From Hyphomicrobium_A sp964622715 (lineage in GTDB: Bacteria; Pseudomonadota; Alphaproteobacteria; Rhizobiales; Hyphomicrobiaceae), in the NCBI GenBank assembly GCA_964622715.1, contig CAZURR010000014.1, forward strand, positions 1 through 36,753: 36,753 bases of DNA, written 5' to 3'. Of the stretch, positions 1 to 7,876 are shown in pieces (the first letter of the stretch is position 1; each line of letters starts with the position of its first letter). The position numbers and the translations under genes were made by a program. Below the pieces are notes generated by a model. That model had not been told where the DNA came from. It saw nothing but the letters and a program-made list of their open reading frames with translations, and did no database searches.

Positions 1-1136
1 CGCTCTTCCTCACGCAGGGCTACGTCTACGACTGCGCCGAGCAGGCCGAGGCCCGCTTCAAGAATGAGGACCCTGGCTACCAGTACAGTCGCTTTGCCAA
101 TCCCACGGTCACGATGTTCGAGGAGCGCGTTCGCTTGCTGGAAGGGGCCGAAGAAGCGCGCGCGACCGCAACGGGCATGGCGGCGGTCAATGCCGCGCTG
201 CTTTCCTACCTCAAGGCCGGCGACCACATCGTGTCAGCACGCGCGCTATTCGGCGCCTGCCGCTATATCATAGAGACGCTGTGCCCGCGCTACGGCATTG
301 CCTCCACCCTCGTCGACGGGCGCGACTTGGAGGCCTGGCAAAAAGCCGTGCGTCCCAACACCAAGATGTTCTTTTTCGAAACGCCAGCGAACCCGACGCT
401 CGACCTCGTCGATATTGCTGCGGTCTCGAAGCTTGCCAAGGACATCGGCGCTCTCGTCGTCGTCGACAACGTATTCGCCACACCGATGCTGCAGCGTCCA
501 TTGGAGCACGGGGCGAACGTTGTCGTTTATTCGGCGACGAAGCACATTGACGGTCAGGGGCGGTGCTTGGGCGGCGCAGTGCTCGGCAGTGCCGACTACG
601 TGACCAACCATCTACAGGAATACCTGCGTCAGACTGGTCCGACAATGAGCCCGTTCAATGCGTGGGTCATGCTCAAGGGCCTGGAGACGATGCCTGTGCG
701 CGTGCAAGCGCAAGTGGCGACGGCGGCAAAGGTTGCCGATCATCTCAACGCGCAGCCAGGCGTGATGCGCGTGCTCTATTGTGGACGCCCCGACCATCCT
801 CAAGCCGACATCGCTCGCCGGCAGATGACGGGCGGCGGGCAAATCGTGACATTCGAGGTGGCCGGGGGCAAGACCGCCGCATTCCGATTCCAGAATGCTT
901 TGCGGCTCATCAAACTCTCCAACAACCTAGGTGACGCCAAGAGCCTAGTGACACATCCAGCAACGACGACACACCACCGTATCGGCCCTCAAGCACGCGC
1001 AGAACTTGGTATTAGCGACGGCATGCTAAGGCTTTCTGTTGGGCTCGAAGCATTTGAGGACCTTGCCACCGATCTGGAAACCGGCCTTGAGGCCGCTCAT
1101 AACGGCAGAGCAAGTTTACTATATGTGCGAGATTGA
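1..1136 (+). CDS. metZ: O-succinylhomoserine sulfhydrylase MetZ (5' end outside the window)
   Basis: This is a PLP-dependent Cys/Met-metabolism enzyme that makes homocysteine directly from O-succinylhomoserine and sulfide in methionine synthesis. The reading frame is open from base 3, and residues typical of the family N-terminal part (GYVYDCAEQAEARF, then YSRFANPTV) precede the first internal ATG at 114, so the true start lies upstream of the window. The PLP lysine is in SATKHIDGQGR, and the ETPANPTLDLVDI and VVVDNVFATP blocks are present. The C-terminal GDAKSLVTHPATTTHHR block is intact and the frame ends at TGA 1134-1136. MetZ and MetB/MetC are close relatives, but the HIDGQGR signature favours MetZ. 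apaG follows 68 bases downstream on the same strand. Confidence 0.9.
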   Translation, partial: LFLTQGYVYDCAEQAEARFKNEDPGYQYSRFANPTVTMFEERVRLLEGAEEARATATGMAAVNAALLSYLKAGDHIVSARALFGACRYIIETLCPRYGIASTLVDGRDLEAWQKAVRPNTKMFFFETPANPTLDLVDIAAVSKLAKDIGALVVVDNVFATPMLQRPLEHGANVVVYSATKHIDGQGRCLGGAVLGSADYVTNHLQEYLRQTGPTMSPFNAWVMLKGLETMPVRVQAQVATAAKVADHLNAQPGVMRVLYCGRPDHPQADIARRQMTGGGQIVTFEVAGGKTAAFRFQNALRLIKLSNNLGDAKSLVTHPATTTHHRIGPQARAELGISDGMLRLSVGLEAFEDLATDLETGLEAAHNGRASLLYVRD

Positions 1137-1204
1137 CGGCGGCGGTGGCCTGAATAGAATCCGCCCGCCCCACCTCCGTTGATACCGCAAGGGACCAAGC
1201 TGGC

Positions 1205-1597
1205 ATGTATGAAGCTGTGACCCGCGGTATCCGCATCAGCGTCACCCCACGGTATCTCGATGACCAATCGGCACCAGAGGACAGCGAGTTCTTTTGGGCC
1301 TACACTATTGAGATCACTAACGAGACCAAGGAGACCGTGCAGCTGCGCTCGCGCGTATGGCACATCACTGATGGTCTCGGAAACACTGAGGAGGTGCGCG
1401 GGCCGGGCGTTGTGGGCGAGCAGCCGGTCATCATACCTGGCGGCTCCTTCAGCTATACCTCGGGCTGCCCGCTGTGCACACCATCTGGCATTATGGTTGG
1501 CAGTTATCAGATGGAGGGCGAGGACGGCGCGCTATTCGTTGTCGCTATTCCGGCCTTCTCGCTCGATTGCCCCTTTGCCGTGCGGAGCGTGAACTAG
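1205..1597 (+). CDS. apaG: ApaG domain protein
   Basis: This 130-residue protein matches the ApaG family in length and sequence from end to end. The family has an immunoglobulin-like beta-sandwich fold. Visible hallmarks are the EFFWAYTIEITNE strand near residues 35-48, VQLRSRVWHITDG, a Gly-rich GPGVVGEQPVIIPGGSFSYTSGCPL stretch (continuous in the protein between about residues 70 and 95), and the MVGSYQM strand near 100. The family has been linked to cobalt/magnesium efflux and diadenosine-tetraphosphate phenotypes, but the biochemical role is unsettled. It lies between metZ and argE in the same direction, 34 bases before argE, so co-transcription is likely. A purine-rich AAGGGA sits upstream of the ATG. 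Confidence 0.9.
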   Translation: MYEAVTRGIRISVTPRYLDDQSAPEDSEFFWAYTIEITNETKETVQLRSRVWHITDGLGNTEEVRGPGVVGEQPVIIPGGSFSYTSGCPLCTPSGIMVGSYQMEGEDGALFVVAIPAFSLDCPFAVRSVN

Positions 1598-1631
1598 TGA
1601 CATTCGCAAATCGTACTGAGCGAGGGCGCCG

Positions 1632-2801
1632 ATGAAGGGGCCCAGCTATTCCGCAACCGAGTTGCTAGCGCGGCTCGTCAGCTTCGACACAACAAGCCAC
1701 AAGAGCAACATGGCACTCGTGCGCTTTGTGGAGGACTATCTGGCTCAACGCGGTGTCGCCAGCCATCTCGTGATCAACGCGGAGGGCAGCAAGGCAAACC
1801 TTTTTGCCACCATTGGACCGCCGGGAGCTTCCGGCGTCGCGCTGTCCGGTCACACCGACGTCGTTCCGGTCCACGGGCAGAATTGGTCCAGCGATCCCTT
1901 CATGCTTGCAGAGCGCAACGGGCGGCTCTACGGGCGCGGCACCTGCGACATGAAGGGCTTTCTCGCTTGCGCTCTGGCCGCGGTGCCTGACTTTCAGCGC
2001 CGGCAGCTCAAAGTGCCGATCCACTTTGCATTTTCCTACGACGAAGAGATCGGCTGCCTTGGCGTACGTCCTCTTATCGCTGAGCTCGGCAAGAGCCTCA
2101 TCAAGCCGCGCGTGGTAATCGTTGGCGAGCCGACGTCGATGAGCGTCGTCGACGCCCACAAAGGGCCGGTGCGCTGGCACGTGGAAATCGAGGGCCGCGC
2201 GGCGCACTCGAGCATGGCGCACCTGGGCGCCAATGCCATAACCGCGACGGGTGTCCTGCTGCAAGAGCTGCACCTGATTGAAAAGGAGCTCATGGTCGCG
2301 CCGCGCAACGAGCGGTTCGATCCGCCCTACGCCACGCTACAGGTCGTCCGTATCAGCGGCGGAACGGCAACGAACATCGTGCCTGTGTCATGCAGCGTCG
2401 ATTTTGATCTGCGTGCACTACCCGGCGTCGATGCCAGTACGATCGATCAGCGCGTGCGCACCTTTCTCATGCGGAAGTGCTTGCCAGAATTGCAGCGCGT
2501 CGCGCCAGAGGCACGTATCAATATTGCCATCGCCAACCAGGTGCCGCCATTTGCGGCCGGTGCCAACTCGGAGGCCGTCGCTCTCGCTCTTAATCTGGCC
2601 GGTCAAACCGAGACGCACGCCGCTTCATACGCGACCGAGGCTGGATTGTTTCAGGACGATGGTTCGCCGTCCGTCGTCATCGGCCCCGGTGATATTGCGC
2701 AAGCGCACACGGCAGATGAGTGGATCGCCAAGGACCAAATGGAAAGTTGCTCAGGCTTTCTCGCACGTCTCGCTGATTGGGCTGAAAACAACCCGAACTA
2801 A
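1632..2801 (+). CDS. argE: Acetylornithine deacetylase ArgE (M20 family)
   Basis: This 389-residue zinc hydrolase of the M20/ArgE-DapE family removes the acetyl group from N-acetylornithine to give ornithine. Metal and catalytic residues are visible: H74 and D76 in SGHTDVVPV, D106 in GRGTCDMKGF, the E138/E139 pair in SYDEEIGCLG, and E166 in VGEPTSM. The dimerization segment follows (AHSSMAHLGANAI), and the C-terminal GPGDIAQAHTADEW carries the last metal-ligand histidine. The ATG at 1632 has GAGGG five bases upstream. The argD and argF genes are on the opposite strand just downstream, so three arginine-pathway genes cluster here. M20 members are hard to tell apart by eye, but family-specific motifs and context support ArgE. 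Confidence 0.9.
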   Translation: MKGPSYSATELLARLVSFDTTSHKSNMALVRFVEDYLAQRGVASHLVINAEGSKANLFATIGPPGASGVALSGHTDVVPVHGQNWSSDPFMLAERNGRLYGRGTCDMKGFLACALAAVPDFQRRQLKVPIHFAFSYDEEIGCLGVRPLIAELGKSLIKPRVVIVGEPTSMSVVDAHKGPVRWHVEIEGRAAHSSMAHLGANAITATGVLLQELHLIEKELMVAPRNERFDPPYATLQVVRISGGTATNIVPVSCSVDFDLRALPGVDASTIDQRVRTFLMRKCLPELQRVAPEARINIAIANQVPPFAAGANSEAVALALNLAGQTETHAASYATEAGLFQDDGSPSVVIGPGDIAQAHTADEWIAKDQMESCSGFLARLADWAENNPN

Positions 2802-2927
2802 AGTTGCGTGGAGGTGCAGTTGGGCTCCTGATATTTTCCGTCTATCGTTGCGTGTTCGGGACGTTTTCTTGGGGATCCAACGTCCTCCACTGCTGGCAAA
2901 TGCGTATTCCGAAATAGGAGTTTGCCA

Positions 2928-3320
2928 ATGCACCCGTTAGCCCTTCTGCATGCAAGCTTCACGGCAATTGCCTTACTTGCCACGTCGCTAGAAGCTCACG
3001 CGCAAAGCTCTGACAACGCTGGGCAAATCGCGTTCAACAACGCCTGCCGCACCTGCCATTCTGTCAGGGATGGCGACAACCGCCTTGGCCCAAGCCTGTA
3101 CGGAATTGTCGGAAAAAAAGCCGGCACGGTTAGCGGTTACGACTCCTCCCCCGCCAGGCGACAGTCCGGTATCGTGTAGAACGAAGCGAAGTTCGATAAA
3201 TTCATTGCTGATCCCGAAGCGGTCGTTCACGGGAACGCTATGAAGCTTTATGGCGGCATCGCCTCTGAGGACGAGCGCCAAAAGATCATTGGCTATCTCA
3301 AATCGACTGGCAGGAATTAG
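2928..3320 (+). pseudogene. Class I cytochrome c, interrupted by an in-frame amber codon
   Basis: The ATG at 2928 has AGGAG seven bases upstream. It opens a secreted cytochrome c with a signal peptide (hydrophobic LLHASFTAIALLATSLEA, cleavage after AHA near residue 24) and a CRTCH haem-binding motif (CxxCH). The frame stops at TAG 3177-3179 directly after QSGIV. Reading through it, the same frame continues for 46 more residues (NEAKFDKFIADPEAVV, HGNAMKLYGG with the axial Met, then ERQKIIGYLKS) to TAG 3318-3320. Relatives carry Trp at the stop position, so TGG to TAG is the simplest explanation. The truncated product would lack the Met ligand. The gene is therefore recently inactivated, read through, or miscalled by sequencing. 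It converges on hslO with seven bases between. Confidence 0.85.
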
Positions 3321-3327
3321 CGCGTTC

Positions 3328-4314
3328 TCAACCAAGCTCGTCTGGGCGGAAACGATACGTTGTTGTGCAAAACTCGCACGTAACGCTGACGCTGCCGTCC
3401 GGTTCGCGCATGCCGGCAAGATCATCGGAACCAAAACTGCGCAAAAAACCTGCAACGCGCTTGCGCGAACAGCGACAGTGGGCCTCGACGGGCGTGAGTC
3501 GTAGAGCACGCACGCCTTCTTCGTGAAACAGGCGAACGAGCAGCCGTTCCGGCGAGAGCGTGGGGTCGAGCAGCTCGTGGTCTTCCACGGTCGTAGCTAG
3601 AATCCGGGCGCGCTCCCAGTCATCGTCGTCCTCGCCCAGCAGGCGCTGCTCGTCGGCTTCTTCTTCGACAGGCGCGCGCGGTTTGCCACCGTCTCTAGCG
3701 ATGTTCTGGATCATAAGCCCACCCGCACGCCAGCGCCACTGGCCGGGCTCGCCGTTCTCACCGGCGCCGTAGTGGCGAGCCACCGCTAGACGCAGAAACG
3801 TCGGAAGCTGCTCAGATTGGCGAAAATAGGTGAGCGCCGCCTCTCCCAAACTTTCACCGTCGAGCGCAACGATGCCTTGATAGCGATCCATGTCATCGCC
3901 TGGGTCAATGGTCATGGCGAGATAACCGGCGCCTAGGAGCGCACGTTGGTCTATGTTTTCGTTTTTGCTGTTCATCGCTTCAAGACGCGCCTTGTCGTAT
4001 CGAACGTAGGCGCGCACGCGGCCCGGCGTTTCGAAATTGACAACAAGGAAGTCAAGCAGGCCGTCCGTCTTGGTTTGCAGGGTTAGCTTGCCTTCAAACT
4101 TCAAAGCCGTGCCCAACATGACCGTGAGCGCCACCGCTTCACCCAACGCGTGCGAGATGGGCTCCGGCGCGTCGTGGCGCGAAAGGATAGTGTCGATAGC
4201 CGCGCCGAGGCGCACGACCCGACCAATGACGCCTGAGCGTTCAGTGCGGAAGGGAAGCACGATGTCGTCGCGCAGCGACTCCTTGATCCGCACCGCATCG
4301 GGGGCATCGCTCAT
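3328..4314 (-). CDS. hslO: Hsp33 redox-regulated chaperone HslO
   Basis: This 328-residue cytosolic holdase chaperone is activated by oxidation and binds unfolding proteins during oxidative stress. The C-terminal redox switch is complete: C280 and C282 in HCRCS and C313 and C316 in TCEFC form the zinc site that becomes two disulfides on oxidation. The N-terminal substrate-binding domain shows the usual order (HALGEAVALTVMLGTALKFEGKL near residues 56-78 and LGAGYLAMTIDPG near 147-159). The ATG at 4314 directly abuts the argF stop (TAGATG), so translation is probably coupled to argF and the gene is the last of the argD-argF-hslO unit. The same gene order recurs in other alphaproteobacteria, as far as I recall. 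Confidence 0.93.
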   Translation of the reverse strand: MSDAPDAVRIKESLRDDIVLPFRTERSGVIGRVVRLGAAIDTILSRHDAPEPISHALGEAVALTVMLGTALKFEGKLTLQTKTDGLLDFLVVNFETPGRVRAYVRYDKARLEAMNSKNENIDQRALLGAGYLAMTIDPGDDMDRYQGIVALDGESLGEAALTYFRQSEQLPTFLRLAVARHYGAGENGEPGQWRWRAGGLMIQNIARDGGKPRAPVEEEADEQRLLGEDDDDWERARILATTVEDHELLDPTLSPERLLVRLFHEEGVRALRLTPVEAHCRCSRKRVAGFLRSFGSDDLAGMREPDGSVSVTCEFCTTTYRFRPDELG

Positions 4315-5262
4315 CTAACCTGCTCCGAGGCACCAAGCGAGAATGGCTTTTTGCGCGTGAAGACGGTTTTCAGCCTCATCGAACACAACTGATTGGGGAC
4401 CATCGATCACATCCGCGGCCACCTCGTGGCCTCGATAGGCCGGAAGACAGTGCATGAAGATCGCTCCAGGTGCCGCTTGGCTCATGAGACGGGCATCAAC
4501 GGCGAAGGGCTTCAATATCTGCTTACGCCGGTCTGCACCAGACTGACCCATTGATACCCACGTGTCGGTCACGACGCAGTCGGCGCCGCGCACGGCTTGC
4601 GCCGCATCGCTCCCGATAGATACCGCACCCTTCTCCCGCTCCACCCAGTCGACAACGGCTTGCTCCGGAGCAAGCTCATCGGGGCACGCGATGCGAAGCT
4701 CAAAACCAAAGCGAACCGAAGCGTGCATCCATGAGGCGGCCACGTTGTTTCCATCACCCACCCAAGCAATCGTGCGCCCCTTGATGGGGCCTAAGCGTTC
4801 CTCGAAGGTTAGGACGTCGGCAATGACCTGGCAGGGGTGGCTCCTTTCAGTAAGGCCGTTGATAACCGGAATCGCCGCATAACGCGCAAGCTCAAGCAAT
4901 GTTGTGTGTGCGTTAGCGCGGATCAAGATGGCATCGACATAGCGCGACAGTACACGTGCGGTATCAGCAATCGACTCGCCGCGGCCGAGCTGAAGGTCGG
5001 TATTGTTGAGAGATACCGTCTGACCGCCAAGTTGGCGCATGGCAACGTCAAAAGATACGCGCGTGCGCGTCGATGGCTTCTCAAAGATCATCACAAGAAC
5101 AGCATCGTCGATACCGGAAGGTTTCAACTTTCCCGGTACGCGTTTGCCTGCGCGCTTCATGGTGAGCGCGGTATCGACGATATGGCGCAGCGTTGTGGAA
5201 TCGAGCGCATCGAGATCGAGAAAATGCCTCGGCGGCGATGAAAGTTGCGAAGTAGGGGCCAT
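4315..5262 (-). CDS. argF: Ornithine carbamoyltransferase ArgF
   Basis: This enzyme catalyses carbamoyl phosphate plus ornithine to citrulline, the sixth step of arginine synthesis. Anabolic OTCase motifs are clear: the carbamoyl-phosphate loop FEKPSTRTR, the HPCQ motif in NGLTERSHPCQVIADVLT, VGDGNNVAASW, the SMGQ loop in DTWVSMGQSG, and the HCLPAYRGHEV loop with the catalytic cysteine. I start it at ATG 5262, giving 315 residues and beginning just ahead of PPRHFLDL, where most relatives start. A TTG at 5298 overlapping the argD stop (TTGA) would add 12 residues and cannot be excluded. Neither start has a strong Shine-Dalgarno. It lies between argD and hslO on one probable transcript. Confidence 0.93.
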   Translation of the reverse strand: MAPTSQLSSPPRHFLDLDALDSTTLRHIVDTALTMKRAGKRVPGKLKPSGIDDAVLVMIFEKPSTRTRVSFDVAMRQLGGQTVSLNNTDLQLGRGESIADTARVLSRYVDAILIRANAHTTLLELARYAAIPVINGLTERSHPCQVIADVLTFEERLGPIKGRTIAWVGDGNNVAASWMHASVRFGFELRIACPDELAPEQAVVDWVEREKGAVSIGSDAAQAVRGADCVVTDTWVSMGQSGADRRKQILKPFAVDARLMSQAAPGAIFMHCLPAYRGHEVAADVIDGPQSVVFDEAENRLHAQKAILAWCLGAG

Positions 5263-5294
5263 GGCGGTCCGGCCAGCTCTGGTGGAGGCGAGGG

Positions 5295-6536
5295 TCAAGA
5301 TGCGGTGTTTGCGGCGCTGTCTAAGGCGCGCGATAGCCGCTCGCCGGCGTCTGCAATCTCCTCATCCTCGATATTGAGGGGGGGAAGGAGCCGAACGACG
5401 TTGTTTGCGGCACCCACGACAAGCAGTTTCTCATCGGCGGCAGCTTTGACGACGTCAGCAAACGGCACGTTCTTGAGCTTGAGGCCTATGAGTAACCCAT
5501 GGCCACGCACCTCTTCAACGATATCCGCGTGCTGGTCGGCAATTCCGGCGAGCATTTGCTTTAACCGGAGCGCCTTGTTCTGAACTGCGTCAAGGAAGCC
5601 TGGCTCCAGTACAACATCGAGTACCGCATTGCCGACAGCCGTGGCGAGTGGATTGCCGCCGAATGTAGACCCGTGCGTGCCCGCCGTCAGGCCCTTGGCG
5701 GCCTCGTCGGTGGCGAGCAGCACCCCGAGCGGAAAGCCGCCACCAATCCCCTTGGCGATGGCCATCAGGTCAGGCATGATGCCGGCCCATTCGTACGCAA
5801 AGAGCTTACCGGTGCGGCCCATGCCCGACTGCACTTCGTCGAGGATCAAGAGCAAACCATGCTGATCGCACAGCGCACGCAGGCCACGAAGGAATTCGGT
5901 CGGCGCGACGTTGATGCCACCCTCGCCCTGAACGGGCTCGATCATGATTGCGCCGGTCTCTGGCCCAATCGCCTGCTCGACGGCTGCAAGGTCGGCGAAG
6001 GGCACATGGTCAAACCCCTCGGCCGGCGGACCGAAACCTTCCAGGTGCTTCGCGTTGCCGCCCGCAGAAATCGTGGCGAGCGTACGGCCATGAAACGCCC
6101 CCTCAAACGTTATGATGCGCCAGCGCTCAGGGTGGCCGGAAACATAGTGATAGCGCCGCGCGGTCTTAATTGCAGCCTCGCATGCCTCCGCGCCCGAGTT
6201 GCAGAAGAAAGCCTTGTCGGCAAAAGTCGCAGCCACTAGCCGTTCCGCGAGCTGCTCCTGGCCGGCAACCCTGTAAAGGTTCGACGTGTGCCAGAGTTTC
6301 TCGGCCTGTTCAGTGAGGGCGGCAACGAGGCGTGGGTGGGCGTGGCCCAGTACGTTCACGGCAATCCCTGAACCGAAGTCGAGATAGCGGTCGCCCGCGC
6401 GATTGATGAGCCAAGCGCCCTCACCCCGCTCAAAGACGAGATCGTGGCGTGCGTAGGTCGCCATCACGGCCGGCGACGGGCCGTTTGTAGGGGCGGCCTT
6501 CGTCTTGGGCTCCGAAGCCGCCAAGGAACCAGACAT
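5295..6536 (-). CDS. argD: Acetylornithine aminotransferase ArgD
   Basis: This 413-residue class III PLP aminotransferase interconverts N-acetylglutamate semialdehyde and N-acetylornithine, and relatives also act in lysine synthesis as DapC. Motifs seen are FCNSGAEACEAAIKTAR (cofactor phosphate), FHGRTLATI, the cofactor aspartate in LLILDEVQSGMGRTG, the Schiff-base lysine in AIAKGIGGGFPLG, and GTHGSTFGGNPLA. The first ATG (6536) is preceded by AGGGATGG. A second ATG at 6464 (MATYARHD) is where many shorter relatives begin, and the 24 extra residues are low-complexity. A promoter and a stem-loop lie directly upstream. The stop overlaps the alternative TTG start of argF. Confidence 0.93.
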   Translation of the reverse strand: MSGSLAASEPKTKAAPTNGPSPAVMATYARHDLVFERGEGAWLINRAGDRYLDFGSGIAVNVLGHAHPRLVAALTEQAEKLWHTSNLYRVAGQEQLAERLVAATFADKAFFCNSGAEACEAAIKTARRYHYVSGHPERWRIITFEGAFHGRTLATISAGGNAKHLEGFGPPAEGFDHVPFADLAAVEQAIGPETGAIMIEPVQGEGGINVAPTEFLRGLRALCDQHGLLLILDEVQSGMGRTGKLFAYEWAGIMPDLMAIAKGIGGGFPLGVLLATDEAAKGLTAGTHGSTFGGNPLATAVGNAVLDVVLEPGFLDAVQNKALRLKQMLAGIADQHADIVEEVRGHGLLIGLKLKNVPFADVVKAAADEKLLVVGAANNVVRLLPPLNIEDEEIADAGERLSRALDSAANTAS

Positions 6537-6570
6537 CGTCGCCCATCCCTGTGCAGCGGATCAATCGCAG

Positions 6571-6602
6571 AAAATCAAAAGAGCCGCCCTCCTCGGCGGC
6601 TC
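6571..6602 (-). promoter_or_regulatory. Stem-loop plus U-tract in the argD leader
   Basis: GAGCCGCC (6581-6588) and GGCGGCTC (6595-6602) form a perfect 8-bp stem with a 6-base loop. On the - strand it is followed by TTTTGATTTT (6580-6571). This looks like an intrinsic terminator, but it ends only 34 bases before the argD ATG and begins within a few bases of the predicted transcription start. It could be a 5'-stabilising hairpin, an attenuator, or the terminator of an unseen short - strand transcript from upstream. Confidence 0.55.
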
Positions 6603-6613
6603 TCAGGCCGTCG

Positions 6614-6642
6614 GTGATACGCGCGCGCCAGAGCCCTGTCAA
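6614..6642 (-). promoter_or_regulatory. Sigma70-type promoter for argD-argF-hslO
   Basis: On the - strand there is a perfect -35 TTGACA (6642-6637), a 17-base spacer, and a -10 like TATCAC (6619-6614). The expected transcription start is near 6606-6608, about 70 bases before the argD start. No other equally good promoter was seen close to argD. Inferred from sequence only. Confidence 0.5.
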
Positions 6643-7158
6643 CGCACGGCCGCGGCCATAAAACGGCCCCTTCGGCGGTGTTTGATCCGCGCGTGAAAGT
6701 CGTATGGGAAGTGCGCATTCGAAAGGTTGTATGACACGTCAGCAGAAAGCGATTTCCGATCCCACGAAATCATGTCGATTGGAAAGACGGAGACGCTTGA
6801 GGTTGCTTGTTGCGAATATATCACCTCTCCCGGGCAATGGAGCCCCACCCAGGCCCCTGATCTTGTAGGCTCAATTCAAGCTGTTGTAGGTTTGCCTTGT
6901 CGGGTCCCGAGATGTGGCACTAGTCGCCCCTCTCGTCGCGTAGCCCGAAGCGCATTGGGCGGAGCCGTTCGCTCCCCCGCGTGACCTGCGCTTTAGTTCC
7001 ACAGCGTTTCATCCAGTTCAGCGTCCGTAAACCGGTCAGGCCGGCGGTAATTCGCGTTCGCGGTGCTCGTACGCCCGTCCGCGCTTAGCCCCTGTCTGCG
7101 CCGAATGTCAATCGGTGTGCGCCGCAAACGCGTGCGCCCGATGTTCAGGAGCAAATAG

Positions 7159-7710
7159 ATGGCTTGGACGGATGATCGCGTGGAGCTTCTGAAAAAGCTC
7201 TGGGCCGAGGGCTTGAGTGCAAGCCAAATTGCCGGACGGCTTGGTAGCGTGAGCCGCAACGCCGTGATCGGCAAGGTTCACAGACTTGGCCTTTCTGGAC
7301 GTGCCACTACGTCACGCATGAAGAGCCACCGCCCCCGCCAACGCATGGCTGCCAAGAGGATGGCGAAGTCGCGCTACGCGACAATCGGCAATCCCGCCCT
7401 ACGCGCGCTTTATAATGCAGACGCTGACGCTTATTCGGAACCGGTCGAAGAATTGGTTATTCCGGTAGCAGAGCGCAAGTCCATTCAAACGCTGACCGAG
7501 ACCACCTGCCGCTGGCCGATTGGCGACCCGCAACGCGCCGAATTCCACTTCTGCGGCAAGAACAAAGTCCCCGGTTTGCCCTACTGTGAATTTCACGCCC
7601 GACGCGCGTTCCAACCGCCGAACACGCGGCGTCGCGAGCGCGAGGTCGCCGAACCAGCGCAGACCGCACTCGCACCTGCGACCGAAAGCAAGGAGCCTGC
7701 GGAATCCTGA
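7159..7710 (+). CDS. gcrA: Cell-cycle transcription regulator GcrA
   Basis: GcrA is an alphaproteobacterial sigma70 co-regulator that, with the CcrM methyltransferase, drives cell-cycle genes. This 183-residue protein begins with the typical N-terminal helix-turn-helix (MAWTDDRVELLKKLW, then SASQIAGRLG and SRNAVIGKVHRLGL, residues 1-46). A basic, variable linker follows (about 50-110). The conserved C-terminal sigma-binding domain is TCRWPIGDP ... FCGKNKVPGLPYCEFHARRAF, with C117, H130, C132, C143 and H146. The ATG at 7159 has AGGAG (7147-7151) seven bases ahead. It is monocistronic with its own terminator. The protein alone places the window in the Alphaproteobacteria. Confidence 0.95.
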   Translation: MAWTDDRVELLKKLWAEGLSASQIAGRLGSVSRNAVIGKVHRLGLSGRATTSRMKSHRPRQRMAAKRMAKSRYATIGNPALRALYNADADAYSEPVEELVIPVAERKSIQTLTETTCRWPIGDPQRAEFHFCGKNKVPGLPYCEFHARRAFQPPNTRRREREVAEPAQTALAPATESKEPAES

Positions 7711-7757
7711 TCGATTATTGGTTGGCCGTGTCGGAAACGACAACGGCAGCGGGGGAG

Positions 7758-7798
7758 AAGGCCGGATGCCTCAACGAGGCGTCCGGCCTTTCTTTTTG
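7758..7798 (+). terminator. Intrinsic terminator downstream of gcrA
   Basis: A 13-bp stem (AAGGCCGGATGCC at 7758-7770 with GGCGTCCGGCCTT at 7778-7790, one T-G wobble) has a 7-base loop and is followed by TCTTTTT. It lies 48 bases after the gcrA stop and ends gcrA transcription before the convergent phoB gene. Confidence 0.9.
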
Positions 7799-7876
7799 AC
7801 GATGCGATGAAGACGGCGTTGACCTCCGATTCAATACGGCTTCGCTTGGCTCAAACGACAAAAAGATCGTGAAGCG

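Larger units (their letters stand above)
6537..7158. other. Gene-free region between argD and gcrA
   Basis: These 622 bases separate the divergent argD and gcrA genes. Near argD they hold the promoter and stem-loop described separately. A possible + strand promoter for gcrA is TTGAGG (6797-6802) with TATCAC 16 bases further on (6819-6824), which would give a leader of more than 300 bases. The gcrA ribosome-binding site AGGAG is at 7147-7151. I saw no GANTC methylation site, no CtrA-like TTAA pair and no convincing small gene. The short frames here have no recognisable product. Confidence 0.6.

Noticed and set aside
3328..4314. hslO as a truncated or frameshifted gene because of its broken neighbour
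   Set aside because: All four redox cysteines and the full length are present; only the neighbouring cytochrome is broken.
6430..6642. Arginine-containing short - strand frame starting at 6642 as an argD leader peptide
   Set aside because: Its ATG lies upstream of the predicted transcription start, within the -35 element, and the frame runs past the argD start instead of ending before the hairpin.
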